This document shows, piece by piece, positions 12,701-21,682 of a DNA stretch of 64,000 nt. The stretch comes from Tretioscincus oriximinensis (lineage: Eukaryota; Chordata; Lepidosauria; Squamata; Gymnophthalmidae). Location: contig JAJVDF010000016.1 in NCBI GenBank assembly GCA_022410635.1, positions 3,620,321 through 3,684,320 of the forward strand, written 5' to 3'. Position numbers and translations under genes: made by a program. Position 1 is the stretch's first letter. Every line of letters starts with the position of its first letter. The notes below the pieces were generated by a model. That model worked only from the letters and a program-made list of their open reading frames with translations, did not search any database and was not told the origin of the DNA.

Positions 12701-15700
12701 AGGATTTAGACATGAATGAGGAAAATTGGGAAATATGGAGGAAAGAATTTCTTTTAATTAAGTATAATAAATTTAGAGAGGGAGAACTTAAATTAATGAC
12801 AAAGTGGTATATGACGCCATCTCAATTATCACATATGCTCAATACATCACCAATATGTTGGCACTGCAATACAGAACCAGGGACCTACATACATATGTGG
12901 TTTGAATGTATAGAAGTTAGGAGGTTCTGGGAACAGATTACAGGGGAACTCACGAATATATTCCAAGTGAACATTCCAGTCGTAAGAGAGGTCCTTATAG
13001 CAAACAAGAACATAAGACAAATAGAGAGAGAAAATATATATATATTCAAACAAGGGATAAGGGCAGCGCATATTCAGATAGCAAGAGGATGGAAGGAGAA
13101 AGAAAAGTGGACCCTAGAAGCCTGGTATGACTATATGGCAGAAATTGTACTCTTTGACTTTTTAAGGGAAAGAAGGCTAAAAAGACTGGGAATTGTATCC
13201 CGTCCANTATGGGAGGTAAGGTGGAGGGCCTTCATTACCTACGTGATATTTCACAAGATGTATTCACCCACGGCATTTATGATTTACTGGATCCTGGATT
13301 TAAAAAGAATTACTTAAAATTTAGTTGGATATCCTCAAGTAGAGGGGGGGAGGGAGGGGAGCACCAATTGGTGAGGTGGAGGGTTATTTTTATGGTATGA
13401 CATGTATTGACTAATGGTGGGGTCCAACATATATACGTGTGTACTTACTAGTGTGAATTTTAACATGTCATAATTCATGACATGAATGGAGTAATGGTTG
13501 GTTTCAACATATATATGTGTGTACTTACAAGTGTGAATTTTAACATGTCATATTTCATATATATCAATAAAGAAATTAAAAAAAAAAAAGATACTATGAA
13601 ACCACCTTGATAGAAATTCAAATCCAGACCAACATGTTACTTCTTTAAATTCTACCTATCCACTTTTATACCCTATATGAAACTATCCGTAATAAGAAAA
13701 GTAAGCACCACTGTTACTCTTATTTGAACTCTGCAAAGTACGATAAATACAAGATACTATGTCAGTCAACATTTGAACAATCATCATTTCGTTAGTAATA
13801 GTTATATGCTATTTAGGAATGGAAGGGAGGAGGCACTAAGGAATCTTTATTGGTAATTTATTGGCATCTAGAGAGTCAACTTGTCACATTTCTTAACGCA
13901 CCTCTTTAGCCTTACCTTTGGCTGAAAAAACTGCTCTTCCTTCCCTACTTTTAGATGTGGTTGTCTTAATATATTACATTTGGGTTTTTATTGTTAACCA
14001 CCTTGAAACATTCGATAATAGGGCGGGATAGAAATGTAACTGAACAAATAATTGCAGAAACAATATAAGAACATAAGAAGATCCACACTGGATCAGGCCA
14101 GAGCCCATCTAATCCAGCATTCTGTGTCACACAGAAGCCCACCAGATGCACCTGGGCATCCGAACAGAGGAAAGCAAAATATGCACCTGTCATGACTCCC
14201 TGCAAATGGCATTTCAGGAGCAGTACTTGTTGCTCCATCCCGGAGACAGCATCCAGACAGCCATCCTAATACCCATCTATACCCTTGGTATCCATAAACC
14301 TGTCTAGTCCTGTCTTGAAGCTATCCAAGCTGTCAGCCACCACCACCTCTTCAGGAAGTAAATTCCACAGACCAATGACCCCCTGGGTGAAAAAATACTT
14401 TTCAATCAGATCACGTCTCAAACATCACCTCTCGAGGCTGCAGAGGCCCAGATGTTGCAGCCTGACTTCACAAGGGAGGTGCTCCAGACCCTTGATCATT
14501 CTTGTTGCCCTTTTCTGCACCTTCTCTAGTTCCATAATATCCCTCTTGAGATGTGGTGACTAGAACTGAACACGGTATTCCAAATGTGGCCTCACCACAG
14601 ATTTATAAAGAAGCAAAACAACATTTGCTGACTTGTTTTTTATTCCTTTCCTAATTATCCCCAACATGGAATTTGCCTTTTTTGCTGCTGCTGCACACTG
14701 GGTTGACAACTTTATTGAATTGTCCATCAACACCCCAATATCCTTTTCTTCTCAGTAACAGAAAGCTTTGTTCCCATCAGTTGGTAGGAGTAATTGGGGT
14801 TCTTTGCCCCAGTGTGCACTTGCTTAAATTGAAGTGCATTTGCCACTTTGATGCCCACTCACCCAATTTCAATAGATCACTCTGAAGCGCCTTACAATCA
14901 TTTTCAGTTTTCACTACCCTGAACAGTTTAGTGTCATCAAGAAACTTGGCTACTTCACAAATTATCTCAGCATCCAGTTCGTTTATGAATATATTGAAAA
15001 GCAAAGGTCCCAGTACGGACCCCTAGGTACCCCACTTCTTACCTCTTTCCACTCAGAGAACTGTCCATTTATTACTACCCTCTGTTTTCTATCTTTTAGC
15101 CAGTTTCCAATCCAGGACAAAGTCTGTCCTCTTATACCATGAGTGTGGAACTTTTTTAGGAGCCTTTGGTGAGGGACTTTATCAAAAGCCTTCTGAAAAT
15201 CTAGACCAAGACTGACAGACAATATCAACTGGATCTCCTTTATCTACATATTTGTTAACACCCTCAAAGAATTCTAGCAAGTTATTAAGGCATGATTTAT
15301 TAGAGATGGCTTGACTGTTGTTTAGAAAAGAATTCACCTAGGAATTTAACAGTACGTGTTCTAGACTATATTAATATATTGCAAATTTCAAGGACACGAT
15401 TTGGTTTAAAAGAAAATAAACAAAATCAGCTCCCTTAAAAATAATTATAATAAATAATAGCCAGTCTCTACTAAACATTGACAAGTTAACAAGTGGAGAT
15501 ACATTTTTTTTAAAAAAAACTTGAATAAGAAGCTATGTGTATTTCAGCTGGAAAGAGGCTGCAACTAAAAAAGTCCTGGTTCTGCTTCTAGATATCACAC
15601 ATGGATCTTTCTAAAGAATAAGCCAGTTCAGAATAAGATATAGATTAGAAGGATAAAATGGGCTTGGACATACATAGGAGCTGAACCCTGTAGGTCTTTT

Positions 15701-18700
15701 AAGATAAGAGCAACACTTCAAAGTGATCCTTGGGTACAAACGGGTAGTCAATGCCCAGAGCAGGGGAGTCACTCTGTAATATCTATTGTGGTAATTAATA
15801 AATTATTTTCTGCATTTTGTACCAATTAAGAAGAAGAACTGGGTTCTTATACACCGCTTTTCTCACCTTTCAAAGGGACTCAAAGCGGCTAACAAGGGTA
15901 TTTTTGCCCAAAGGCTCACATTCTATCTTCCCCACCCAGCTGTGGTGGTTCCCATGTATCTACTTGCAGTCAGTTGCAATTTCTTGCAATTCATGCTTTC
16001 GAATACCTGGGTTGGCTAGAGCTACAGGCTAGTGGAAGGTGCTCACCCCTCCCCACATCCCACACAGGGCTTCGAAACCCCATCTCCCAGCTGAGAGACG
16101 GATTCCTTAGCAACTGAGCTATCCGTGCCTGCTACTTTCTGAATCTTATTCAAAGATAGTGTTAAGTAGAGTGCATTGCAGTAGTCCAAGATAACAAATG
16201 CCTGAATCAATTAAGCCAGAGCCATTTGATTTAGGGAAAGGTAGAGCAGTCACAGTTGCACAAACCACTGATTTCAACCAGTTGCCTGGGTAGGAGGATG
16301 TTTGAGAACTATTAGATCCTGTACTTTGTTCTTGAAGGAAAGTCATCTTCTCCTGCCCCATACACAGTATTAGGATCAGACTGAGAGACAGGTGGAGGGA
16401 TCAGGCAAAGTAAAACGGCCTTGCAATGATTATATCTGAGCTTATTTCTGACATCCAGAAAAAGGCAAAAGCAAATCACCTTAACATTGCAACCAAGAAA
16501 ACTGCAGAGAGTTTCCATTATTGAAGTAAGGATTATACTAGAATGTCACTAACTGAAGTGGAATGCAACTTAATAATTAACCAACTACATTAAAGTATTT
16601 TATCCATGCACAATGTGGTAATATATCATACATGGATTTTTTTTTGCTTCTACAATCTGCAGAATATTTTTTTAAAAGATGGAACAATATTAGAAATTAT
16701 CAGTAAGTCTACCCAAAAGACATGAACTTACAAAATTGTGCTACTTTTGGAACTCCCTAGCTTGTCGGTTAGAAGCAGAATTCTGGGTCTGGATTTACTT
16801 ATTATACAGACTTTTTTACTTATTATACAGACTTAAGAATTGAAGTCTCTAATCCAGAATTCTTGCACAAAACCTAAAACTGTGTAACAAATACAGTGTG
16901 ATGTAATGGAGGAAGGATGATAATTCTGTACTATGGCAATACAAGAAGTAAAAACAGGAAATGTTTACTAATTATTCAGGAGGCACTGTTACATTCGATA
17001 CGTTCTTTTTCTTAAGAGACTATCTCCTCCAGATTTTTATTTCAGAGGATTCGACAGATCATATTATAGAAAGCCCAGAAAAAGCTAGTTTTCCTATTTG
17101 TAGACACTAATTTCTTATAGCTAGCCTAGCAAATTTGCCATCTTTCTATATATATATATATATATATATCTTCTTTTCCCACTAGAATACTGCAAAAAGC
17201 CTATGATTTCCCAAAAGGGAAGAAGAGTGAAAATGTATCCTGTTTGTAGCTCAGCTAGTCAAGAGTATAACTTGCTTACGTCTCCTGAACTGGCTTTCCT
17301 AGAAGACCTTAAAATGTTTTGCAAGTGTATTAAGAAGATAAGAAGAGGACTGCTGAATCAGGCCACAGCTCATTTAGTCCGGCATTCTGACTCATCAGTC
17401 GGTCACTAGTTGCACTGGGGGGGGGGGGGGGGACTTAAGCAGAAGAAGTCAAAACCTTCATCTTTTCTTAACTACCTCCAAATGGTATTTCAGGAATACT
17501 GTCTGTTGTTCCATCCCAGAGGCAGTATTAAGACAGCCATCCTACTAGATATGCCTGTTTTCCATGAATTTGTCTAATCCTATCCTAAAGCTACCCATGC
17601 TGCTAGCTACCACCATCTCTCTTGGAAGTAAAAAATACTTTCCCATGTCTGTCTTAACTGTTCTCCTCATCAGCTTCAAAGAATGCTTCTAGTCCTAGTG
17701 CTGTGTGATAAGAGAAAATGATATTTCTCTTTCTTTTTAAAACTTTTTAATCTTTCAAAACACTTTCTGTATTTTCTCTTTCAGGAAACAAGCTTTACAC
17801 TGTCTTAAGAATACTCTAGCAAGGGGGGCTTGTAGCACTTTAGGGACGACCAAGAGAAAGGTAGGCGGCATGAGCTTTCGTGGACATGTCTACTTCTTCA
17901 AGCCCCCTTGCTAAACTTTCTTGACAAAGACTCACACATCTATTTCTTTCTACTTAAAACTTACTCTGCTGTACATTTCTCAGATGCCTTAGTCTGTTGT
18001 TTGTCTCTGCCAGTAAAACTGCAAACAACCTTTACATAAAGTTGTTATAATCAGATTATGGCAATATCAAATGCAATGATGATGGTAACAACAACAATAA
18101 TAACAATAACAATAAAAACAACAACAGTAACAACAGTTACAACAATAATAGTAATGATAATGATGACAATAATGATAATAGTAACAGTAACAGTAACAAC
18201 AACAACAACAATACATGATTACAGTAATCTAACAGTACTGTTTAAGATGGAGAATTATTACATCAGCAATTAATTTACTAATCGACTTAATTTACTAATC
18301 TATTTAATTTTAATCTAATTGAAGAATAGACATTAACTAGATTTTGCAAATTTTCCCTAATAGAATTTCACATACATGTCCAAATTCAGAACTCACCTCT
18401 TATACATATCCAGCAATCATCCTTTTTATTATGTCTTGTAAGTTCTTTTTCAGTCACTTCTATTAATCTTCCTTTTAAACCTGTTAGATCTTTTCCACTT
18501 TTAGTAAATCGAATCCAGTCCATAAGACTTCGGCCTGGTTTTAAAGGTACCTATCCCAAACAGAGAGAGGAACTGATTACAAAGAAAACCTACAAATATA
18601 AAAAAGTTAAGTAATGTAGCCCTCTGTTTCATTTTGGAACTTGTTAGCAAAGTTTTAGGAGGCAACACAGAAATATCAACTTTTAATAGGAGATGCAGCA

Positions 18701-21039
18701 AAAATAATGACTGAGAAAAATAGTATGAAGTATTTTGTATCCATAATCCACAAGTACTAATAAAGGTTACTTGCACAGAGGGTAAACTGGGTTTCCTTAG
18801 CTATTGGAATACACATTCTTATTGCCACATTAATACAAAAAGCAATATAAACCACAAATATTATGCCTCAGTTCAGATAGGGTAATCAAAGTATTTCAAT
18901 GCATGTTTCTATGGGTAATCTGTTAAAGCAACAGAAACATAGAACTTTTTCATCAATAGCTATTTAAAGGTTAGCAAGCAGGTCTCATAGCACTTTAGAC
19001 TAATATGAAAAAGGCAACATAAGCATCTTCAGATGCTGGGCTTAAAAAGTTGATTTGTCCACAACAGTTTGTACTGCCTAGCTTTTTTTTTTGTTCATCT
19101 GTAAAGTTTTATGAGACCTCCCCTTGCCAGACACTGTGGACCCAGATTAACAAGGCTACTTCTTTGAAATCTATTTAAAATATTATTTTGATCTAGTGCA
19201 GAAGGATATCACCCTTGATGAGAGACACCAAAAGCAACTGCTAAGTCAGCAGTTAATAATGTATAATCTAAAGTGCCCAAGGAACTGTTGGTACAAACAT
19301 TTAAACCTAAGACACAATTTGTACATATGAGCCAAACCAGTAATACAGATAAGGAAATCTGGTTGAACTAGGTTTACTCATCTGTATTACGGCATTAATT
19401 CAACATCAGCATGAATGCAAGTTAGTGATGTAGAACAATGGGTGGGTTGAATTTCGTTGATGAACTACAGTATAATGCTAGAATTCCTCTCCCAAGTTCT
19501 CAAGGCTAGGAATCTTCATTCCTAGCTATGCAACATCTTTGAACATTCCCTGAGCTTTGAAGCAGTGGATGCACATCATGGGTTTGATACATCAGCACTG
19601 TTTGCACTAACCACATAGATTCCTATTAGCCTACAGGATGCTGCAGCCCTACTCCAAGGGACTTAGGAGAGGGGATGCTGTAAGCAAAACATATCCCCTA
19701 ATATTGTGTCAAAATGGAAATTTCAGCAGGTACAGCTAGCGTAAGCTTCATTTTTTACAGCATAACTGCTTTTTTTTTACAACCATCAAAAGAAGAAGAA
19801 GTTGGTTCTTATACCCCGCTTTTCTCACCTTTTCAAAGAGACTCAAAGCGGCTTACAAGGATATTTTGCCCGAAGGCTCACATTCTATCCTCCCCACCAG
19901 GCTGTGGTGATTCCCATGTATCTACTTGCAGTCAGTTGCAATTTCTTGCAATTCTTGCTTTTGAATAGCTCGATTGGGTAGAGCTACAGGCTAGTGGAAG
20001 GGGCTCAACCCTCCCCACGTCCCACACAGGGCTTCGAGACCCCATCTCTCAGGCGAGAGACGGATTCCTTAGCGACTGAGCCATTGGCGCCTAAACATTC
20101 GTGCCTAAGATGCTTAAACTCTGTCCAGCCTTTATTTTTTTTATTTTTGGTAAAGCTAAGTCCACTTGAAACTGCTGGTTACTTCGTGCATTTGGAACGC
20201 AGGCTCAGAATCTTAAGAACCTTTGTCCTGCAAAAATCAAACGATTACTCACCATGGCTCAGATTCTCAAAAAGAGGAAACAACAAAACAAATCTTTATT
20301 ATTACCTTTGAATGCATATAACTCTTCTCCATGCAGTACACACATCATCATCATCAGACTTATTGATAGGTTTTCAACTTTGTCAACCCCACACAAGGTC
20401 TCTGTGGCCCTGGGGGGCCCCTGAGCCTTATTCTGGGACAGAGCTTGGCCCTCCACATGCCAGTGTAGACTATGGCAGGCCCCATTCGGGGCCTGCCATA
20501 GTCAACACTAGCATGTGATGGCAGGCTCCCATTCTGAGATACTGCCCAGAATAAGGCTCAGTAGAGACAGAGTTAGTCATCAAGAACACAACAGGCAGGA
20601 ACCAAAACTGGGAGAATTTCACTTCACAATCCTTTTTCCAATCCAGATTGTGGAGCCTTAATACAGATCCTGGCCGCGCCTTACTTTCAACCCAGCTTCA
20701 GTCCACTTTCACAACAGATGTGGGGGGGAAAAAACCCACATCTGCAAAGTGAATAATATTTTTTTCTCTCCACACTAACCAAAACGGAAGGTGGTTTTAT
20801 TCTGAGTCCAGAGAATGCCAAAAGAAAAGCCGCTTGGCAGCCTTGGAAGTGGACTGAAGGTGGATTATAACTTGGGTGTGACCAGCAAGGATTAACCCAG
20901 GTCCCCGTCCTCCTGCCGTCGCCCACACAAGGACCCCAACCTCCTAACCCACCCAATACCCCCCACACACCTTGCTGCGTCCTCCCACACGCTGCTGGGA
21001 ATCAGGGGCAGGAAAAGCTGCCGAGGGGACGTTCAGCAT
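688..21039 (-). CDS. CYB5R4: CYB5R4 (cytochrome b5 reductase 4, Ncb5or), seven 5' coding exons, 3' part outside window
   Basis: Soluble flavohemoprotein oxidoreductase of the ER/cytosol that passes electrons from NAD(P)H through FAD to a cytochrome b5 heme. The joined exons 20971-21039, 18397-18550, 10112-10212, 8687-8768, 4403-4444, 2240-2285 and 688-745 give 552 nt (184 codons) with all phases compatible and AG/GT at every junction. The protein starts [12 protein letters not shown] like human CYB5R4. The b5 domain spans roughly residues 35-125, with heme ligands His87 in HPGG and His110 in HRWVNY; these match human His89 and His112 because the leader is two residues shorter. A variable linker follows, then the CS-domain start [20 protein letters not shown]. 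The rest of the CS domain and the reductase domain lie left of base 1. RIPPLY2 lies 2.7 kb upstream on the same strand, as in human. No frame break is seen in the visible exons. Confidence 0.95.
1290..1371. mobile_element. Palindromic MITE, Tc1-like termini
   Basis: An 80-bp near-perfect palindrome: ATACTGTTCAAAACAATTAA at the left is mirrored by the right end, with TA at both borders. The termini resemble those of the Tc1-like element at 45513-47032 (CTGYTCAAA..AA..AAGGGAACAC). It lies in CYB5R4 intron 6. A second copy is at 47043-47126. Confidence 0.7.
2240..2285 (-). CDS. CYB5R4: CYB5R4 coding exon 6 (small linker exon)
   Basis: 46 nt, acceptor GGTATAG, donor GTACCGTG, phase 1 in and phase 2 out. 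These are the phases needed between exons 5 and 7. It encodes [15 protein letters not shown] plus a split Ser codon, aligning loosely with the human KSQVTDTLAKEGPSYPS linker. It was chosen over another candidate near 1896-1940, whose length gives the wrong phase. Confidence 0.72.
4403..4444 (-). CDS. CYB5R4: CYB5R4 coding exon 5 (small linker exon)
   Basis: 42 nt, acceptor CTTGCAG, donor GTAAGTTT, entering and leaving in phase 1. It encodes about [15 protein letters not shown], which aligns loosely with human EEEKKVLNG in the linker between the b5 and CS domains. The splice sites, the phase and the C-terminal NLNG support it. The low sequence conservation is expected for the linker. Confidence 0.8.
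6485..6775 (-). mobile_element. tRNA-derived SINE, antisense, diverged
   Basis: It matches the other copies of this SINE family: a GAA-rich 3' tail at the left, then the CGAATAGCTGAGTTGGC and CGCTCACCC blocks, and a tRNA-like head with an antisense B box (GGCTTCAAAACCC). It is more diverged than the copies at 15.8, 21.7 and 31.2 kb. Confidence 0.7.
7763..8510. mobile_element. Non-autonomous hAT-like element, 748 bp
   Basis: Terminal inverted repeats TAGGGTTGCCACCT and AGGTGACAACCCTA are flanked by an 8-bp duplication (CTGTCAAG / CTATCAAG, one mismatch). The 8-bp duplication points to the hAT superfamily. The inner ends are T-rich TCCCTTATT-type repeats. The GC-rich core at 7860-8400 has no recognised domain. 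It lies in CYB5R4 intron 4. Confidence 0.72.
8687..8768 (-). CDS. CYB5R4: CYB5R4 coding exon 4
   Basis: 82 nt, acceptor CTGTGCAG, donor GTATGCAT. It encodes [20 protein letters not shown] followed by MKPISSI. The histidine of HRW (residue 110) is the second heme ligand. The exon closes the b5 domain and leaves in phase 1. Confidence 0.95.
9162..9236 (+). repeat. Hammerhead-like repeat fragment (possible Penelope-like), degenerate
   Basis: AAGAAGTGGACGTGTCTATG, then GAAAACACATGCCACC and a TTAGTCTCCAAGTGCTAC tail, match the family best seen at 61.3 kb. The stem III part is mutated (GAAAACAC for GAAAGCTT). Sense orientation, intron 3 of CYB5R4. Confidence 0.5.
9614..9850 (-). repeat. LINE-like 3' tail, antisense
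   Basis: A TTTATTTATTTACATTTGTA tail is followed by CCCCGCCCCATACCCAAATG and a CGGGGCGGCAACGACAATAAA block. The same block recurs at 36.7, 40.6, 47.9 and 51.4 kb and on the Sauria-type SINE at 48.4 kb. The parent LINE family is not assigned. Confidence 0.5.
9860..9985 (+). mobile_element. CR1-type LINE 3' fragment
   Basis: GAATGGAAGCCTTTAAACAG followed by GGCTGGACAG, then TTGGACTTGATGACCCTAGG, is the usual end region of amniote CR1-type elements. Sense orientation, intron 3. Confidence 0.6.
10112..10212 (-). CDS. CYB5R4: CYB5R4 coding exon 3 (heme-binding core)
   Basis: 101 nt, acceptor ACCATAG, donor GTACAATG. It encodes [20 protein letters not shown] and ends [14 protein letters not shown] is the cytochrome b5 signature and its histidine (residue 87) is the first axial heme ligand. 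The exon leaves in phase 0. Confidence 0.96.
10975..11016. repeat. Short hairpin in CYB5R4 intron 2
   Basis: Arms CAGCAACATAGGGA and TCCCTACGTTGCTG pair over 14 nt with one mismatch around a 14-nt loop. No family is recognised. Confidence 0.5.
11682..12156 (-). mobile_element. CR1 LINE 3' end, antisense
   Basis: It opens with the repeated ACATAAGAACATAAGAA tail of the antisense 3' end, then GAGCCATACTGGATAAGGCC and the standard CR1 ORF2 C-terminal region in reverse, breaking off near 12156. It lies in CYB5R4 intron 2. Confidence 0.9.
12628..13317 (+). pseudogene. L1 ORF2 C-terminal fragment, frame intact
   Basis: From the exact insertion junction the frame reads [20 protein letters not shown] onward for 229 codons to TAA with no stop or shift. 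[18 protein letters not shown] is the cysteine/histidine motif at the C-terminus of L1 ORF2. The reverse transcriptase and endonuclease are missing because of 5' truncation, so it cannot work on its own. An N falls at 13206. The intact frame suggests a fairly recent insertion. Confidence 0.85.
13399..13558 (+). repeat. Two 80-bp tandem units in the L1 3' UTR
   Basis: Units starting at 13399 and 13479 both begin with GACATG, contain CAACATATATAYGTGTGTAC and end in GTGTGAATTTTAACATGTCA followed by a few bases. Confidence 0.8.
14064..15300 (-). mobile_element. CR1 LINE, antisense, about 1.2 kb with broken ORF2
   Basis: The 3' end (ATAAGAACATAAGAAG) is at the left. Minus-strand frames at 14777-15004 and 14983-15228 encode reverse-transcriptase pieces such as [20 protein letters not shown] and [20 protein letters not shown], broken by shifts. 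It is truncated at the right. It lies in CYB5R4 intron 2. Confidence 0.92.
15826..16128 (-). mobile_element. tRNA-derived SINE, antisense, near full length
   Basis: A GAAGAAGAA tail, then ACTGGGTTCTTATACACCGC and the CTCAAAGCGGCTAAC block, leading to a tRNA-like head on the minus strand: A box GGATAGCTCAGTTGC and B box GGTTTCGAAGCCC. These are RNA polymerase III internal promoter elements. Confidence 0.85.
17147..17169. repeat. (AT)n microsatellite
   Basis: About 11 AT dinucleotides in a row. Confidence 0.9.
17331..17735 (-). mobile_element. Old CR1 LINE fragment, antisense
   Basis: Diverged versions of the CR1 3' region can be followed: AATCAGGCCACAGCTCATTT, GGTATTTCAGGAATACTGTC and TCCATCCCAGAGGCAGTATT. 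It is interrupted by a 16-base G run. Confidence 0.75.
17417..17432 (+). repeat. Uninterrupted G16 run
   Basis: Sixteen consecutive G bases inside a CR1 fragment. It could fold as a G-quadruplex and is prone to assembly length error. Confidence 0.9.
17818..17916 (-). repeat. Hammerhead-like repeat with inverted ends (possible Penelope-like)
   Basis: On the minus strand it reads TTGAAGA, stem-loop GTAGACATGTCCAC, GAAAGC and TCATGCCGCC, then the TAGCACTTTA-type tail. The whole unit is bracketed by AGCAAGGGGGGCTT and AAGCCCCCTTGCT, which pair with each other. Confidence 0.5.
18073..18212 (+). repeat. AAC/AAT trinucleotide microsatellite
   Basis: A mixed run of ACA, ATA and AAT-type triplets over about 140 bp. 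It creates a long Thr-rich open frame that is not a gene. Confidence 0.9.
18397..18550 (-). CDS. CYB5R4: CYB5R4 coding exon 2
   Basis: 154 nt, acceptor GGGATAG, donor GTGAGTTC, entering in phase 0 and leaving in phase 1. It encodes [20 protein letters not shown], then the first part of the cytochrome b5 domain ([20 protein letters not shown]). This is very close to the human protein over the same stretch. Confidence 0.95.
18974..19140. repeat. Inverted pair of hammerhead-family fragments
   Basis: The left half is antisense (AGCAAGCAGGTCTCATAGCA, CATCTTCAGATGC). The right half is sense (TTCATCTGTAAAGTTTTATG, AGACCTCCCCTTGCC). It is the same fold-back layout as at 61.3 kb, but the catalytic core is eroded. 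Confidence 0.5.
19790..20098 (-). mobile_element. tRNA-derived SINE, antisense
   Basis: A GAAGAAGAAG tail, TTGGTTCTTATACCCCGC, the ACTCAAAGCGGCTTACAAGG block, and an antisense tRNA-like head ending at the GACTGAGCCATTGGCGCC region. It is in CYB5R4 intron 1, 0.9 kb from exon 1. Confidence 0.85.
20421..20560. repeat. Palindromic fold-back element, copy A
   Basis: CTGAGCCTTATTCTGGG at the left mirrors CCCAGAATAAGGCTCAG at the right. The centre is CTATGGCAGGCCCC, ATTC, GGGGCCTGCCATAG. Nearly the whole unit folds on itself. Other copies are at 21.4, 34.4 and 62.9 kb. It is in CYB5R4 intron 1. Confidence 0.75.
20672..20886. repeat. Terminal-inverted-repeat element in CYB5R4 intron 1
   Basis: The left end, CCAGCTTCAGTCCACTTTC, pairs with the right end, GGAAGTGGACTGAAGGTGGA. 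Similar ends (CAGTCCACTT, TTTTAATCCAG) appear singly near 38.95, 44.53 and 52.65 kb. Family not assigned. Confidence 0.5.
20971..21039 (-). CDS. CYB5R4: CYB5R4 coding exon 1
   Basis: It encodes residues 1-23, [12 protein letters not shown]...GGRSK, and ends in phase 0 at AAG followed by donor GTGTGTGG. The frame stays open upstream of the ATG, with further in-frame Met codons as far as 21402. The start at 21039 is chosen because the residues after it match the known CYB5R4 N-terminus and it has A at -3. The exon lies in CpG-rich DNA. Confidence 0.93.
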
Positions 21040-21260
21040 CTTGGAAGCGGGAACAGAGACCGANCAGCTGTGAGGCGCCGCCGACTCAGGAACTACAAAA
21101 CGCACCAGCAGCCGCTTCCGGGTCCGGCGCCTCCCTGAACACAGACTAGAAGCAGCAGCAGCAGCAACAACACAGCCGGCCAGCTGGCGGCAGAGAGAGG
21201 GGGGGGGGCTACTGCGCAGGCTCAAGACTAGGGGCGGGACTAGACCTTTTCCCCCTTTCT
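21040..21260 (-). promoter_or_regulatory. CYB5R4: CYB5R4 CpG-rich promoter and 5' UTR region
   Basis: This GC- and CpG-rich block sits directly upstream of the CYB5R4 ATG in otherwise AT-rich DNA, as expected for a broadly expressed gene. An ETS-like CCGGAAG core reads on the minus strand at about 21113-21122, and a GC box GGGGCGGG lies at 21232-21239. No TATA box is seen. The transcription start cannot be placed from sequence alone. Confidence 0.65.
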
Positions 21261-21400
21261 TTTCTAGGGACGGCTGACGGCTGAGCCATTTGATTGACAG
21301 CGAAGGGCATGGAAAGGCCATGCGCGTCTTTGGGCAGTGCTTGCTAAACTGCTGCTGCAATGTACAGATCAGCTGAGCAGAACAAAAGTCTGTTGCACTC

Positions 21401-21550
21401 ACTGAGCCTTACTCTGGGCTGTATCTCAGAATAGAAGCCTGCCACCTACATATGCTAGTGTAGGATATGGCAGGCCCCGCATGGTATGTGAATGGGCAAC
21501 CTCTGTGCTGAGCTACATCCCAGATTAAGGCCATGTGGGGACAGGGAAGG
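21401..21550. repeat. Palindromic fold-back element, copy B (eroded)
   Basis: ACTGAGCCTTACTCTGGGCT at the left and CCCAGATTAAGGCCATGTGG at the right, with TATGGCAGGCCCCGCATGG in the middle. The right arm is diverged. It lies 0.4 kb upstream of the CYB5R4 ATG. Confidence 0.65.
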
Positions 21551-21682
21551 CCAAGTGGCATATATGCCTTCTTGCCTATAAGCCTACATATATCTGAGTC
21601 AAGAGAAGAAAGATTCAGATTGGGACTATTGATTTAAAATACAAATAAAATAGTATTTATTTGTAAATAGACTCCTACCTAT

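Larger units (their letters stand above)
12628..13587 (+). mobile_element. 5'-truncated L1 LINE insertion with 16-bp target duplication
   Basis: Identical AAGATACTATGAAACC copies flank it at 12612-12627 and 13588-13603. It ends in AATAAA (13566-13571) and a poly-A run, the signature of target-primed reverse transcription. The body is the last 230 codons of L1 ORF2 plus a 3' UTR. It sits on the plus strand, antisense to CYB5R4, in intron 2. Confidence 0.9.
746..20970 (-). other. CYB5R4: CYB5R4 introns 1-6
   Basis: Introns lie at 18551-20970, 10213-18396, 8769-10111, 4445-8686, 2286-4402 and 746-2239. Repeats recognised inside them are listed separately. The parts without an entry, chiefly 1400-2230, 2290-4400, 4450-6480, 6780-7760, 8770-9160, 10220-10970, 11020-11680, 16130-17140 and 19140-19790, show only AT-rich DNA in which I see no exon, RNA gene or recognisable element. 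Confidence 0.85.

Noticed and set aside
12712..13317. 201-codon open frame as a host gene
   Set aside because: It carries the L1 ORF2 C-terminal Cys/His motif and lies in an insertion with target duplications and a poly-A tail.
18058..18273. Open frame rich in Thr and Ile
   Set aside because: It is the translation of the AAC/AAT microsatellite.
20944..21402. 152-codon minus-strand frame as a longer CYB5R4 N-terminus
   Set aside because: The part upstream of 21039 is GC-rich low-complexity sequence with no match to the family; the known N-terminus starts at MLNVPS.
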